DNA of 64,000 nt from Chryseobacterium glaciei (lineage in GTDB: Bacteria; Bacteroidota; Bacteroidia; Flavobacteriales; Weeksellaceae): NCBI RefSeq assembly GCF_001648155.1, contig NZ_CP015199.1:2552501-2616500 (forward strand), in the 5' to 3' direction. Positions 25,597 to 32,598 of the stretch are shown here, piece after piece. The notes below the pieces were generated by a model, which did no database searches, was not told the DNA's origin, and saw nothing but the letters and a program-made list of their open reading frames with translations. Both the position numbers and the translations under genes were made by a program. Position 1 is the stretch's first letter, and the number at the start of each line of letters is the position of its first letter.

Positions 25597-26291
25597 TGAA
25601 GCCTTTTACATTTAAACAATTCGAAATTTATCAGTCTAAAAACGTCTTCCGTGTAGGAACAGACGGTGTTTTGCTAGGTTCTTTAGTGAATGTAGATAAC
25701 AAGTCTAAAGTTTTAGAAATAGGGACGGGAACGGGTTTGATTTCATTAATGTTAGCCCAAAGAAATCCAAAAGCTGAATTTTTAGGTTTAGATATTAATG
25801 AAGAAGCTGTAAATCTTACAAAATCTAATTTTGAGAAGTCTATATTTAATTCAAGGTTAAAAAATATTCTTCAGGATTTTAAAAATTTTGAAACTGCTGA
25901 AAAATTTGATCTGATTGTTTCTAATCCACCTTATTTTGAAGAATCCGGTTCTGAAAAAGATAAAATTGCAAGACAGACGGTTGAATTAAACTTTCAACAA
26001 TTAATTTCAAAATCATCAACATTACTTTCTGAAAAAGGAATTTTTTCTGTAATTATTCCTGCCGAGGTCGGAACTGATTTTATTGAAATTGCAAAAGAAA
26101 ATCAATTGTTTTTAGTCCGAAGAATCAATATTAAAGGAATAGAAAATTCAAAAATAAAAAGATTGATTTTAGATTTTTCTTTAACTGAAAATCAACTTGA
26201 AGAATCTGAATTTATTATAGAAAAAAGTCCGAGAAAATACTCGGACCAATATCTTGAACTCACGAAAGAGTTTCATGTTTTCGGTAAATAA
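25596..26291 (+). CDS. trmN6: tRNA1(Val) (adenine(37)-N6)-methyltransferase
   Basis: A 231-residue SAM-dependent methyltransferase of the YfiC/TrmN6 type. The SAM site is VLEIGTGTGLISLMLAQRN, and the adenine N6-methyltransferase catalytic motif is SNPPYFEE. The N-terminus KPFTFKQFEIYQSKNVFRVGTDGVLLG is typical. The start is GTG at 25596, sharing one base with the kinase stop (TAGTG), so translation is coupled. Start-codon choice is forced because no upstream ATG lies in frame before that stop. Confidence 0.9.
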   Translation: MKPFTFKQFEIYQSKNVFRVGTDGVLLGSLVNVDNKSKVLEIGTGTGLISLMLAQRNPKAEFLGLDINEEAVNLTKSNFEKSIFNSRLKNILQDFKNFETAEKFDLIVSNPPYFEESGSEKDKIARQTVELNFQQLISKSSTLLSEKGIFSVIIPAEVGTDFIEIAKENQLFLVRRINIKGIENSKIKRLILDFSLTENQLEESEFIIEKSPRKYSDQYLELTKEFHVFGK

Positions 26292-26302
26292 TATTTTTTT
26301 TG

Positions 26303-26419
26303 AACCATTAAGAGCATTTAAAAAATTAAGGCTAGTTAAGAAAAATCGAATAGATTTTTTAAGTCTTAAAGCAGAGCTAAACTTAATATTTCTTAACTTC
26401 TTAAATGCTCTTAATGGTT
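26303..26419. repeat. 117-bp near-palindromic repeat between convergent genes
   Basis: A perfect 19-bp inverted repeat forms the ends (aaccattaagagcatttaa at 26303-26321 and its complement at 26401-26419). Inside, the arms continue as diverged copies rich in ttaag/cttaa. It exactly fills the gap between trmN6 and ftsE. It resembles a small non-coding palindromic element (REP- or MITE-like), and its RNA could form a long hairpin that stops both genes. Confidence 0.85.
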
Positions 26420-26424
26420 TAATT

Positions 26425-27135
26425 TTATTCAAATAGCTCAGCCGTGTCCAATACGGAAACTTTTCCATCTTCACATCTAATCGCCTCTCCAGGGAAGTTT
26501 TGAATCATGTGATAATCATGTGTTGCCATTACCACAGCAGCTCCGTTTTCTAAAGCAACCTGTTTTAGTAAGGTCATAATTTCGTTAGAAGTTTCTGGAT
26601 CAAGGTTTCCCGTTGGCTCATCGGCTAAGATAAGGTCTGGGTGATTTAATAAAGCTCTTGCAATCGCCACACGCTGTTGCTCTCCACCAGAAAGCTCATG
26701 AGGCATTTTGTGCTTTTTGCTTTTCATATTTACACTTCCAAGAACCTCGTTGATACGGTCTTCCATTTTTGTTTTATCGCTCCATCCGGTAGCTTCAAGA
26801 ACGAATTTCAGATTTTTCTCAACAGTTCTGTCAGAAAGCAACTGGAAATCCTGGAAAACAATTCCTAATTTTCTTCTAAGGTTAGGAATGTCGGAAGTTC
26901 TCATTTTTGCGAGATCAAAACCAACAACAGCTCCATGTCCGGACGCTAACGGAATATGCCCGTAAAGTGTCTTTAATAATGAGCTTTTCCCGGAACCTGT
27001 TTTTCCGATAAGATAACAGAATCTGCCTTTTTTGATGTTAAGATTCACATCAGAAAGAACAGTGAAGTTTTTTTGCGCAATCTTGGCGTGTTGTAAACTT
27101 ATAATACTATCTCCGGCAATATTTGTATGTGGCAT
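26425..27135 (-). CDS. ftsE: Cell-division ABC transporter ATP-binding protein FtsE
   Basis: A 236-residue ABC ATPase of the FtsE type, which with FtsX links the division ring to septal cell-wall hydrolases. Walker A is LIGKTGSGKSSLLKTLYG, the signature HELSGGEQQRVAIARALLNH, and Walker B LILADEPTGNLDPET. ftsX is not adjacent in this window. TAAATTTG lies only 5 nt upstream of the ATG (27147-27140); if it is the -7 box the mRNA would be nearly leaderless. Other ABC families are less likely given the LRRKLGIVFQDFQLLSDRTV Q-loop region. Confidence 0.9.
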   Translation of the reverse strand: MPHTNIAGDSIISLQHAKIAQKNFTVLSDVNLNIKKGRFCYLIGKTGSGKSSLLKTLYGHIPLASGHGAVVGFDLAKMRTSDIPNLRRKLGIVFQDFQLLSDRTVEKNLKFVLEATGWSDKTKMEDRINEVLGSVNMKSKKHKMPHELSGGEQQRVAIARALLNHPDLILADEPTGNLDPETSNEIMTLLKQVALENGAAVVMATHDYHMIQNFPGEAIRCEDGKVSVLDTAELFE

Positions 27136-27233
27136 AATTCAAATTTAAGAGGCTATTTCTAAAATATTTTTTCAGATCTTAAAAATAGAAAAAAGAAACC
27201 TAAAGAAACTAAATTTTAGTAAATTTTAACAAC

Positions 27234-27270
27234 AAAAAATGCCTGAAAAAGTTCTTTTCAAGCATTTTTG
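27234..27270 (-). terminator. Terminator after rpmH
   Basis: Stem AAAAATGCTTGAAAA / TTTTTCAGGCATTTTTT on the minus strand, then TTGTTG. Follows the rpmH stop by about 20 nt. Confidence 0.75.
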
Positions 27271-27289
27271 TATATTGTAATTTAAGATA

Positions 27290-27448
27290 TTATCTCTTAG
27301 CTCTTGCAGAACTTACAGATAGACTCTTTCTACCTTTAGCTCTTCTTGCTGCCAAAACTCTTCTACCGTTAGGCGTTGACATTCTTTCTCTGAAACCGTG
27401 TTTGTTTCTTTTTTTTCTCTCCGATGGTTGGAATGTTCTTTTACTCAT
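27290..27448 (-). CDS. rpmH: 50S ribosomal protein L34
   Basis: A 52-residue protein, too short for many ORF callers. It reads [20 protein letters not shown] and then [20 protein letters not shown], the invariant L34 sequence, and ends SARAKR. It sits alone with a strong promoter and a terminator. The usual neighbours rnpA or dnaA are not adjacent, as is common in Bacteroidetes. Confidence 0.97.
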   Translation of the reverse strand: MSKRTFQPSERKKRNKHGFRERMSTPNGRRVLAARRAKGRKSLSVSSARAKR

Positions 27449-27491
27449 TACTATATATTTAAGTCGTAATTAATATTAATTTTTCAGGTTG

Positions 27492-27522
27492 CAAAGATAT
27501 AGATTTTTTTATAAGTTCCAAA
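27492..27522 (-). promoter_or_regulatory. rpmH promoter
   Basis: TATCTTTG (27499-27492) and TTTG (27522-27519) with a 19-bp spacer, both exact. Confidence 0.75.
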
Positions 27523-27642
27523 CTTAACGACTCTTTTTTTAGAAAATATTGAATCTTTTTTCATCGTTAATTTTATCACGCCCATGAATAAATGACTTGC
27601 GCAGTGTTTAAAAATAATGAGTAATGATTTATTTAAAAGCTC

Positions 27643-27650
27643 TATCTTTG
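27643..27650 (+). promoter_or_regulatory. -7 box of the NrnA-type gene
   Basis: TATCTTTG fits TAnnTTTG, 24 nt before the ATG. No good -33 box. Confidence 0.5.
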
Positions 27651-27674
27651 AAGACTCAAATTTAAAGAAAATAA

Positions 27675-28679
27675 ATGTTTACACCAATAGAACTTTTAGA
27701 AATTAATGCACTTCTTATTCCTGAAAACAAAATAGTTATTCTTACACACTATAATCCGGATGGAGATGCTATTGGTTCTAGTTTGGGCTTAAAGCATTAT
27801 TTGCATGCAAAAGGAATCAATGCGGAAGTGGTTGTACCCAACGATTTCCCTAAGTTTCTGAAATGGATGCCTGAGGCCAGAAAAAACATTGTTGCCGAAT
27901 ACAAAAGAAAAGTAGCTTTTGATATTATTAATGAAGCGGATGTTATTTTCTGTCTTGATTTTAATTCACCTGCGAGAATCGGGATTTTGGGCGATTGGTT
28001 GGTAAAAGCCAGAGCTAAAAAAATTCTTATTGATCATCATCAGCAGCCTGAGGAATTTGATTATGTATATTCTGATACAATAATTCCTGCAACTTGTCAG
28101 ATGATTTATCACTTCATCGAAGCGATGAATGATGAGCATTTGGTGAATAAAGATATTGCAGAATGTCTTTACACCGGAATCATGACGGATACAGGAGGTT
28201 TCCGTTTTCGTTCTACAAGTGCGGCGACACATAGAATTATTGCTAATTTGATTGAAAAAGGAGCAGATCCTTCTATTATAACTTCCAACACTTGGGATAC
28301 CAACACGGTTTCACGTCTTCATTTATTGGCTTTGATTTTAGGAAGAATTGAAGTGGTGAATGACGGCAAGGTGGCTGTTTTATATTTAACAAGAAAAGAA
28401 CTTCAGGAATATGGTTTCCAGAAAGGGGATACCGAAGGTTTTGTTAATTACGGATTGAGTATTGTTGGAGTAAGAATGTCTGCCTTCTTTATGGAAGATT
28501 TGTATGATGATTTCATTAAAATATCTTTCAGAAGTAAAGATGATGTAGATGTGAACCAATTCTCAAGAAAATATTTCAGTGGAGGAGGGCATATCAATGC
28601 AGCCGGTGGAAAATCTAATGCTTCTTTAGCAGATACGCTTGAAAATTTTAAAGCTAAAATTGTAGAAGAGACTTTGTAA
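27675..28679 (+). CDS. nrnA: DHH/DHHA1 phosphoesterase, NrnA-type oligoribonuclease/PAP phosphatase
   Basis: A 334-residue DHH-family phosphoesterase that degrades very short RNAs and 3'-phosphoadenosine 5'-phosphate. The metal-binding motifs are ILTHYNPDGDAIGSS (residues 22-35), CLDFNSPARIG, the DHH triad in ILIDHHQQPEEFD near residue 119, and MTDTGGFRF. The C-terminal DHHA1 domain has the substrate-binding SGGGHINAAGGK near residue 301. It stands alone with its own promoter, convergent with the patatin gene. Confidence 0.9.
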   Translation: MFTPIELLEINALLIPENKIVILTHYNPDGDAIGSSLGLKHYLHAKGINAEVVVPNDFPKFLKWMPEARKNIVAEYKRKVAFDIINEADVIFCLDFNSPARIGILGDWLVKARAKKILIDHHQQPEEFDYVYSDTIIPATCQMIYHFIEAMNDEHLVNKDIAECLYTGIMTDTGGFRFRSTSAATHRIIANLIEKGADPSIITSNTWDTNTVSRLHLLALILGRIEVVNDGKVAVLYLTRKELQEYGFQKGDTEGFVNYGLSIVGVRMSAFFMEDLYDDFIKISFRSKDDVDVNQFSRKYFSGGGHINAAGGKSNASLADTLENFKAKIVEETL

Positions 28680-28764
28680 TTAAGCTTAAAGTCAACAATA
28701 AATTTTGTGTTTTAATTTTAAACTAGAAAAAAGCTAAAACTCTACAACACTCAAACCCTCTCAC

Positions 28765-29559
28765 TCAAGAAACTCGACTGTGTCCCTTGTCTTCTAGTTC
28801 TTTACAGGTATATTCGTAAACCTCTTGAAACATGACGTCAAGATTTTTTTTAGTGAATAAACTGAATTTGGTCATTTTCGGAGGATCGAGAAAAATATCG
28901 CATGATGGCGCTTTTGAGTAAACAGATTTTGCGATGGCTAAATGTAAAATTCGGTCAAATTCTTTCATTAAACTCATTTTATCGAGACTGTCATAACTAA
29001 TTGAATTCACGTGAGATGCAATTAAAAAATCACATTTATCGATGATTGGTTCAATGGGAAGATTGTCCAGAACACCGCCATCAATATATATTTTCTCACC
29101 CACTCTTACCGGTGGAAGAACAAAAGGAACGCTTGATGAAGCTAAAAGAGGAGTAAAAAGTTCACCTTCCGAAAAGAAATCGACAATTCCGTGGGTCATT
29201 TCTGTAGCCGCAACATAGACCGGGATTTTCAGGATTTTAAAATCGTCTTCAGGGAAATAATCTTTTAATAATTTTAAAATAAAGTTTGAACTAAAAATAC
29301 CGTTTTTGGAAAGTCTTAAATACGATCTTGAAAAAAATGTGGTATGTTTTACGATTTCCATCATTTCATCCGGAGATTTCCCGAAAGAATAGAACGCTGC
29401 AATGATAGATCCCGCACTTGTTCCGGAGATAATCTGTGGTTTCAAATTGTATTCTTCCAAAGCTTTCAGAACCGCGATATGAGCGATTCCGCGCATTCCT
29501 CCACCCGAAAGTGTCAGGCCGATGATTGGTTTCTTTTTTTTGGAAGAGAATAGACTCAT
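28765..29559 (-). CDS. Patatin-like phospholipase (RssA-type)
   Basis: A 264-residue patatin domain acting as a lipid acyl hydrolase. The oxyanion loop is LSGGGMRGIAHIAVLKAL (residues 18-35), the nucleophile elbow ISGTSAGSIIAAFYSFG with S48, and the catalytic Asp is in YIDGGVLDNLPIEPI. No signal peptide or membrane segment, so cytoplasmic or peripheral. It is the last of a leftward run (lipoprotein, hydrolase, lipoprotein, patatin) with gaps of 9 to 49 nt, so co-transcription is likely. Confidence 0.93.
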   Translation of the reverse strand: MSLFSSKKKKPIIGLTLSGGGMRGIAHIAVLKALEEYNLKPQIISGTSAGSIIAAFYSFGKSPDEMMEIVKHTTFFSRSYLRLSKNGIFSSNFILKLLKDYFPEDDFKILKIPVYVAATEMTHGIVDFFSEGELFTPLLASSSVPFVLPPVRVGEKIYIDGGVLDNLPIEPIIDKCDFLIASHVNSISYDSLDKMSLMKEFDRILHLAIAKSVYSKAPSCDIFLDPPKMTKFSLFTKKNLDVMFQEVYEYTCKELEDKGHSRVS

Positions 29560-29608
29560 TGAAAAATTTAATCTTTACTAATATACGTGAATTTTTGTTA
29601 GAAGAATA

Positions 29609-30433
29609 TTAAGGTTCGTCGCAATCAGAATCGATTTTTATGAAAAGTGAATTAAATTCTTTATACATTTTCTCATCATGCAATGGACCGGAAACTTCAT
29701 CGTTTGCGCAATTTCCCCAGCCAAAAACGACAAGGTCTAAAATAGCGTAATCTTTTTTATCAACAGAATTCAGGCGACTTTCAAACTCGTTCATAATTCT
29801 TTGTGGATCGCTGTTTCTCTTGCTCATTTCTTCACGGAGTTTTCGCCATTCTTCAAACATTTCGGTTTCGTTGGAGTTTAAAGCTTTTACAAAACGGTCA
29901 CAATTTTTAGAATATTTTTTATTTAACAAAATAGATGGATCCGAAAATGCAATGATTTCCGTCTTTCTCATTTCATATTCCTGAAGCAAAGATTGATAGG
30001 TTTGTTTCTTTATATTCTGCCAATAAGATGTATTGACGATCTTTAAATTTTCAATTAAATTCTTCTTTTCAGCGAAATCTTTATCTAGTTTTTTAAGAAT
30101 CTGATCCTTATCATTTCTTACTTGTTGCAGTGCTTCAAGCCTGAAAACCTGTGGAGTACTCAACATGACTGAGCCTAGCTGAAAGTAGAGTTTGTAAGTT
30201 CCTTCAAGTTCTTCTTTGGTATATTTATTTTCGTCAAAATATCCTTTATTTTCACATAATTCGGTTTGGAAATTAAAAATTCCCGGCTTGCTTTGTTCAG
30301 TTTTTAAAGTATCTTTCGATGTGTTTTCCGTAACAGCAACCGAATCTTTTAGATTGTTCTTATCTAAAGATTGCATCTCTTTTTTACAACTGAAAAATGA
30401 AAGAAAGACGATTGAAAGGATGAAAATTCTCAT
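29609..30433 (-). CDS. Lipoprotein of unknown function
   Basis: A 274-residue protein with a lipoprotein signal: MRIFILSIVFLSFFSC, lipid cysteine at C16. The body is mostly charged and helical (KDQILKKLDKDFAEKKNLIE), with QLGSVMLSTPQVFRLEALQQ in the middle and four further cysteines (ELCENKG, KNCDRF, WGNCAND, DSDCDEP). I recognise no family. It sits 9 nt downstream of an alpha/beta hydrolase gene and 49 nt before patatin. Confidence 0.75.
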   Translation of the reverse strand: MRIFILSIVFLSFFSCKKEMQSLDKNNLKDSVAVTENTSKDTLKTEQSKPGIFNFQTELCENKGYFDENKYTKEELEGTYKLYFQLGSVMLSTPQVFRLEALQQVRNDKDQILKKLDKDFAEKKNLIENLKIVNTSYWQNIKKQTYQSLLQEYEMRKTEIIAFSDPSILLNKKYSKNCDRFVKALNSNETEMFEEWRKLREEMSKRNSDPQRIMNEFESRLNSVDKKDYAILDLVVFGWGNCANDEVSGPLHDEKMYKEFNSLFIKIDSDCDEP

Positions 30434-30442
30434 AAATAATTT

Positions 30443-31225
30443 TTAGAAAACTAAATTTTTAGGCATGTTGCGAAGAAGTTCTGTATTGATGATTTCAGCA
30501 CAGATCGCAGGTTTTTCCCAATGACCGTTGTGCCCGCAATCAAGAACATAAGATTTTATATTGGTTCTGTCAGGAAGATTTTTAATTGTTTTATCTGTTT
30601 TTACGGCATTGTCGTGTTTTCCTGCTATTACTAAAATTTTAGCTTCAAGATTTTCTAACACATGTTTTTTATCGGTTCTTTCAACCATACCTTTTACACA
30701 GGCTAAAGCTCCTAAATTGTTTGTTGAAAGGGCAACTCTTAAAGCTGTTTCAATTTTTCCTTCCAGAATATCTCTTTCGTTTGGATTAAATAAATTAGGA
30801 ATTCCGGCTCTTGCATAATGCGGAAAAGCGTCTTTGATGATTCTGTAGCTTTTTATGCGCTGTTGTTTCTTCTCTTCGTCATCCGGAAAATAGGTAGAGA
30901 AAAATAAGGTTAAACTTTTCAGTGTTTCAGGATATTTTTCAGCAAAAGCCAACGAAATGTAGCCACCCATTGAATGTCCCAATAAGTGAACTTTTTCTAA
31001 TTTCCGATTATCTAAAACTTTTTTCACTTCATCAGCCATTAAATCAATGGTATGGATTTCTCCATAAATTTCAGATTTTCCGTGGCCGGGAAGGTCTATT
31101 TTCAATAATGAAAAATTTTCGGACAAATGAGGTTCCATATCGCTCCAAATAGAGCTGTTTTCCATGAAACCATGAAGTAATACCAATGTCTCTTTTCCGT
31201 TTCCTTTTTTCTCGAAGTGCAGCAT
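30443..31225 (-). CDS. Alpha/beta-fold hydrolase
   Basis: A 260-residue esterase or lactonase-like hydrolase without a signal peptide. The oxyanion motif is LVLLHGFMENSSIW, the nucleophile is S85 in HLLGHSMGGYISLAF, and a C-terminal DCGHNGHWEKP holds the probable catalytic His. The substrate cannot be told. It resembles MenH-like or carboxylesterase proteins, but no menaquinone genes are near. It is 11 nt after the upstream lipoprotein gene and 9 nt before the next. Confidence 0.88.
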   Translation of the reverse strand: MLHFEKKGNGKETLVLLHGFMENSSIWSDMEPHLSENFSLLKIDLPGHGKSEIYGEIHTIDLMADEVKKVLDNRKLEKVHLLGHSMGGYISLAFAEKYPETLKSLTLFFSTYFPDDEEKKQQRIKSYRIIKDAFPHYARAGIPNLFNPNERDILEGKIETALRVALSTNNLGALACVKGMVERTDKKHVLENLEAKILVIAGKHDNAVKTDKTIKNLPDRTNIKSYVLDCGHNGHWEKPAICAEIINTELLRNMPKNLVF

Positions 31226-31236
31226 GATTTCAAATA

Positions 31237-31761
31237 TTAAAAGTGAATATCAATATAATCTACAAATCCCGAACCGTTTACCATATCCTGAAGTCTCCAG
31301 GTCTTTCCGCCGTCTTTGGACATGAATGTTTTTGTCCCTTTTCTGGTGTAAGGCTTTCCGTTGTTATCTGAGGAAATACTTTGAGTGATTTCTCCTGTAA
31401 AATTCAGATGTTTAGGAGAAACTACAACAGCTGATCCTTTAATGGTTACAGAAATTTCGCCAGATTTTATACTTCCGGAAACATCATAATCATCCCGACC
31501 CATTTTTTTAAAGTTTACAGAGCCTGTTTTTGTTGAAGAATTCTGACTTTGATAGGTGAATTTATGATCTCCGCTAAAATCTTTGAAATTATTTTCGCTG
31601 TTTTTGGCTTTAATGCTGTCATTTATTTTTGTTCGGGCAGCATTAATAGAATCAACGATTTTTGTGCTATCTGACTGATTTGCAGTAGATTGTGCGTCTT
31701 TTTTTGAACATGAAACAACTAAAGTTGTAATAGCAATTGCGGTTATTAGGTTTTTCATCAA
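31237..31761 (-). CDS. Lipoprotein of unknown function
   Basis: A 174-residue protein starting MMKNLITAIAITTLVVSCSKK; the lipobox is VVSC. The mature part begins with a Ser/Asp/Lys-rich helical stretch and then turns beta-rich (KTGSVNFKKMGRDDYDVSGS, NGKPYTRKGTKTFMSKDG, GKTWRLQDMVNGSGFVDYID). It may be a small barrel-like domain. No known family. It is the first gene of the run down to patatin and has a TAnnTTTG box about 20 nt upstream. Confidence 0.72.
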   Translation of the reverse strand: MMKNLITAIAITTLVVSCSKKDAQSTANQSDSTKIVDSINAARTKINDSIKAKNSENNFKDFSGDHKFTYQSQNSSTKTGSVNFKKMGRDDYDVSGSIKSGEISVTIKGSAVVVSPKHLNFTGEITQSISSDNNGKPYTRKGTKTFMSKDGGKTWRLQDMVNGSGFVDYIDIHF

Positions 31762-31779
31762 TATTTAAAATTATAGTCT

Positions 31780-31787
31780 CAAAATTA
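31780..31787 (-). promoter_or_regulatory. -7 box of the lipoprotein-hydrolase-lipoprotein-patatin run
   Basis: TAATTTTG on the minus strand fits TAnnTTTG, about 20 nt before the ATG; it directly follows the orphan exbD terminator. Confidence 0.45.
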
Positions 31788-31818
31788 AATAAAAAAGAGC
31801 ATTTTAAAAATGCCCTTT
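31787..31818 (-). terminator. Terminator after the orphan exbD
   Basis: Stem AAAGGGCATTTT / AAAATGCTCTTT on the minus strand with one mismatch, followed by a T-run. Confidence 0.8.
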
Positions 31819-31822
31819 CGTA

Positions 31823-32338
31823 TTATTTTGTTAATTCCTCGTAAACTTTCTTTTCCCAAGGTTTTATGTCTGTGATTCCGTATCGTTCTTTTTTAGAAAT
31901 TGCAATATTATCTAAAACATCTACGAAATTCTTATAATTAGCATCGTCAGTAGGTTCAATAATAATTGTGAAATTTTCTTTAACTGGAGCATTTTGATAA
32001 GCTTCAGAAATAATCTTTGAAATTTTCACTCCGCTAAAATCTGTTTCTTTTAGGTTTTTTGCATTTAAATCTTCCTTATCTTGTTGATGGTAAAATACTC
32101 TGTCATCTTTTCCAAGAATAAACGTTACTTGATTTCTAACATCAATTACGTTTGTTGGTGGTAACGGACTTTTCGCAGGTAATCCCAGATCCATCACATT
32201 AGGTTTTGTAAAGTTGGTGGTAAACATAAAAAAGGTAATTAATAAAAACCCTAAATCTACCATTGGAGTCATGTCAACTCTGATCAATTTCTTCTTTTGC
32301 TTGCCTCCTTGTTTTTCTTGTGCAATTACTTCAGCCAT
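31823..32338 (-). CDS. ExbD/TolR-family biopolymer transport protein, orphan copy
   Basis: A 171-residue ExbD-type protein: short cytoplasmic N-terminus, one TM (MVDLGFLLITFFMFTTNF) with the proton-path aspartate in VDMTPMVDLGF, and a periplasmic domain. It is nearly the same as the second exbD of the TonB cluster at 49942-50514 in the opening (RVDMTPMVDLG, FTKPNVMDLGLPAK) and end (YGITDIKPWEKK), so the two are paralogs. No exbB or tonB is beside it here; it must use a partner encoded elsewhere, perhaps the cluster at 48.4 kb. It has its own terminator. Confidence 0.92.
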   Translation of the reverse strand: MAEVIAQEKQGGKQKKKLIRVDMTPMVDLGFLLITFFMFTTNFTKPNVMDLGLPAKSPLPPTNVIDVRNQVTFILGKDDRVFYHQQDKEDLNAKNLKETDFSGVKISKIISEAYQNAPVKENFTIIIEPTDDANYKNFVDVLDNIAISKKERYGITDIKPWEKKVYEELTK

Positions 32339-32476
32339 AATTAATATTTTTTAATGTTAAACAGTTTGTGATAAAGAGTGAATAATTGTTCTTTATTTGA
32401 AAGATTCAATACAAAGTTTATACCTAAAATTAGAAAATGTTATAAATTTTCTAAAATCAATTGTTATTTAACATTA

Positions 32477-32579
32477 AAAAACCTCATGAGTTTTTAATTT
32501 CATAAGGTTTTAGGATATTTTAAGTGATTGTGCTTGATTGTTTAAAACAAAAAAACTCACACTTTTCAGTATGAGTTTT
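32477..32579 (-). terminator. Two successive hairpins after dsbD
   Basis: Hairpin 1 (32552-32579): AAAACTCATAC / GTGTGAGTTTT on the minus strand, then a T-run; this looks like the dsbD terminator. Hairpin 2 (32478-32511): arms AAAACCTTATGA / TCATGAGGTTTT, also followed by Ts, so a back-up terminator upstream of the orphan exbD. The rest of the 260-bp gap shows no gene. Confidence 0.7.
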
Positions 32580-32598
32580 AAATAATATTTTGAATTGT

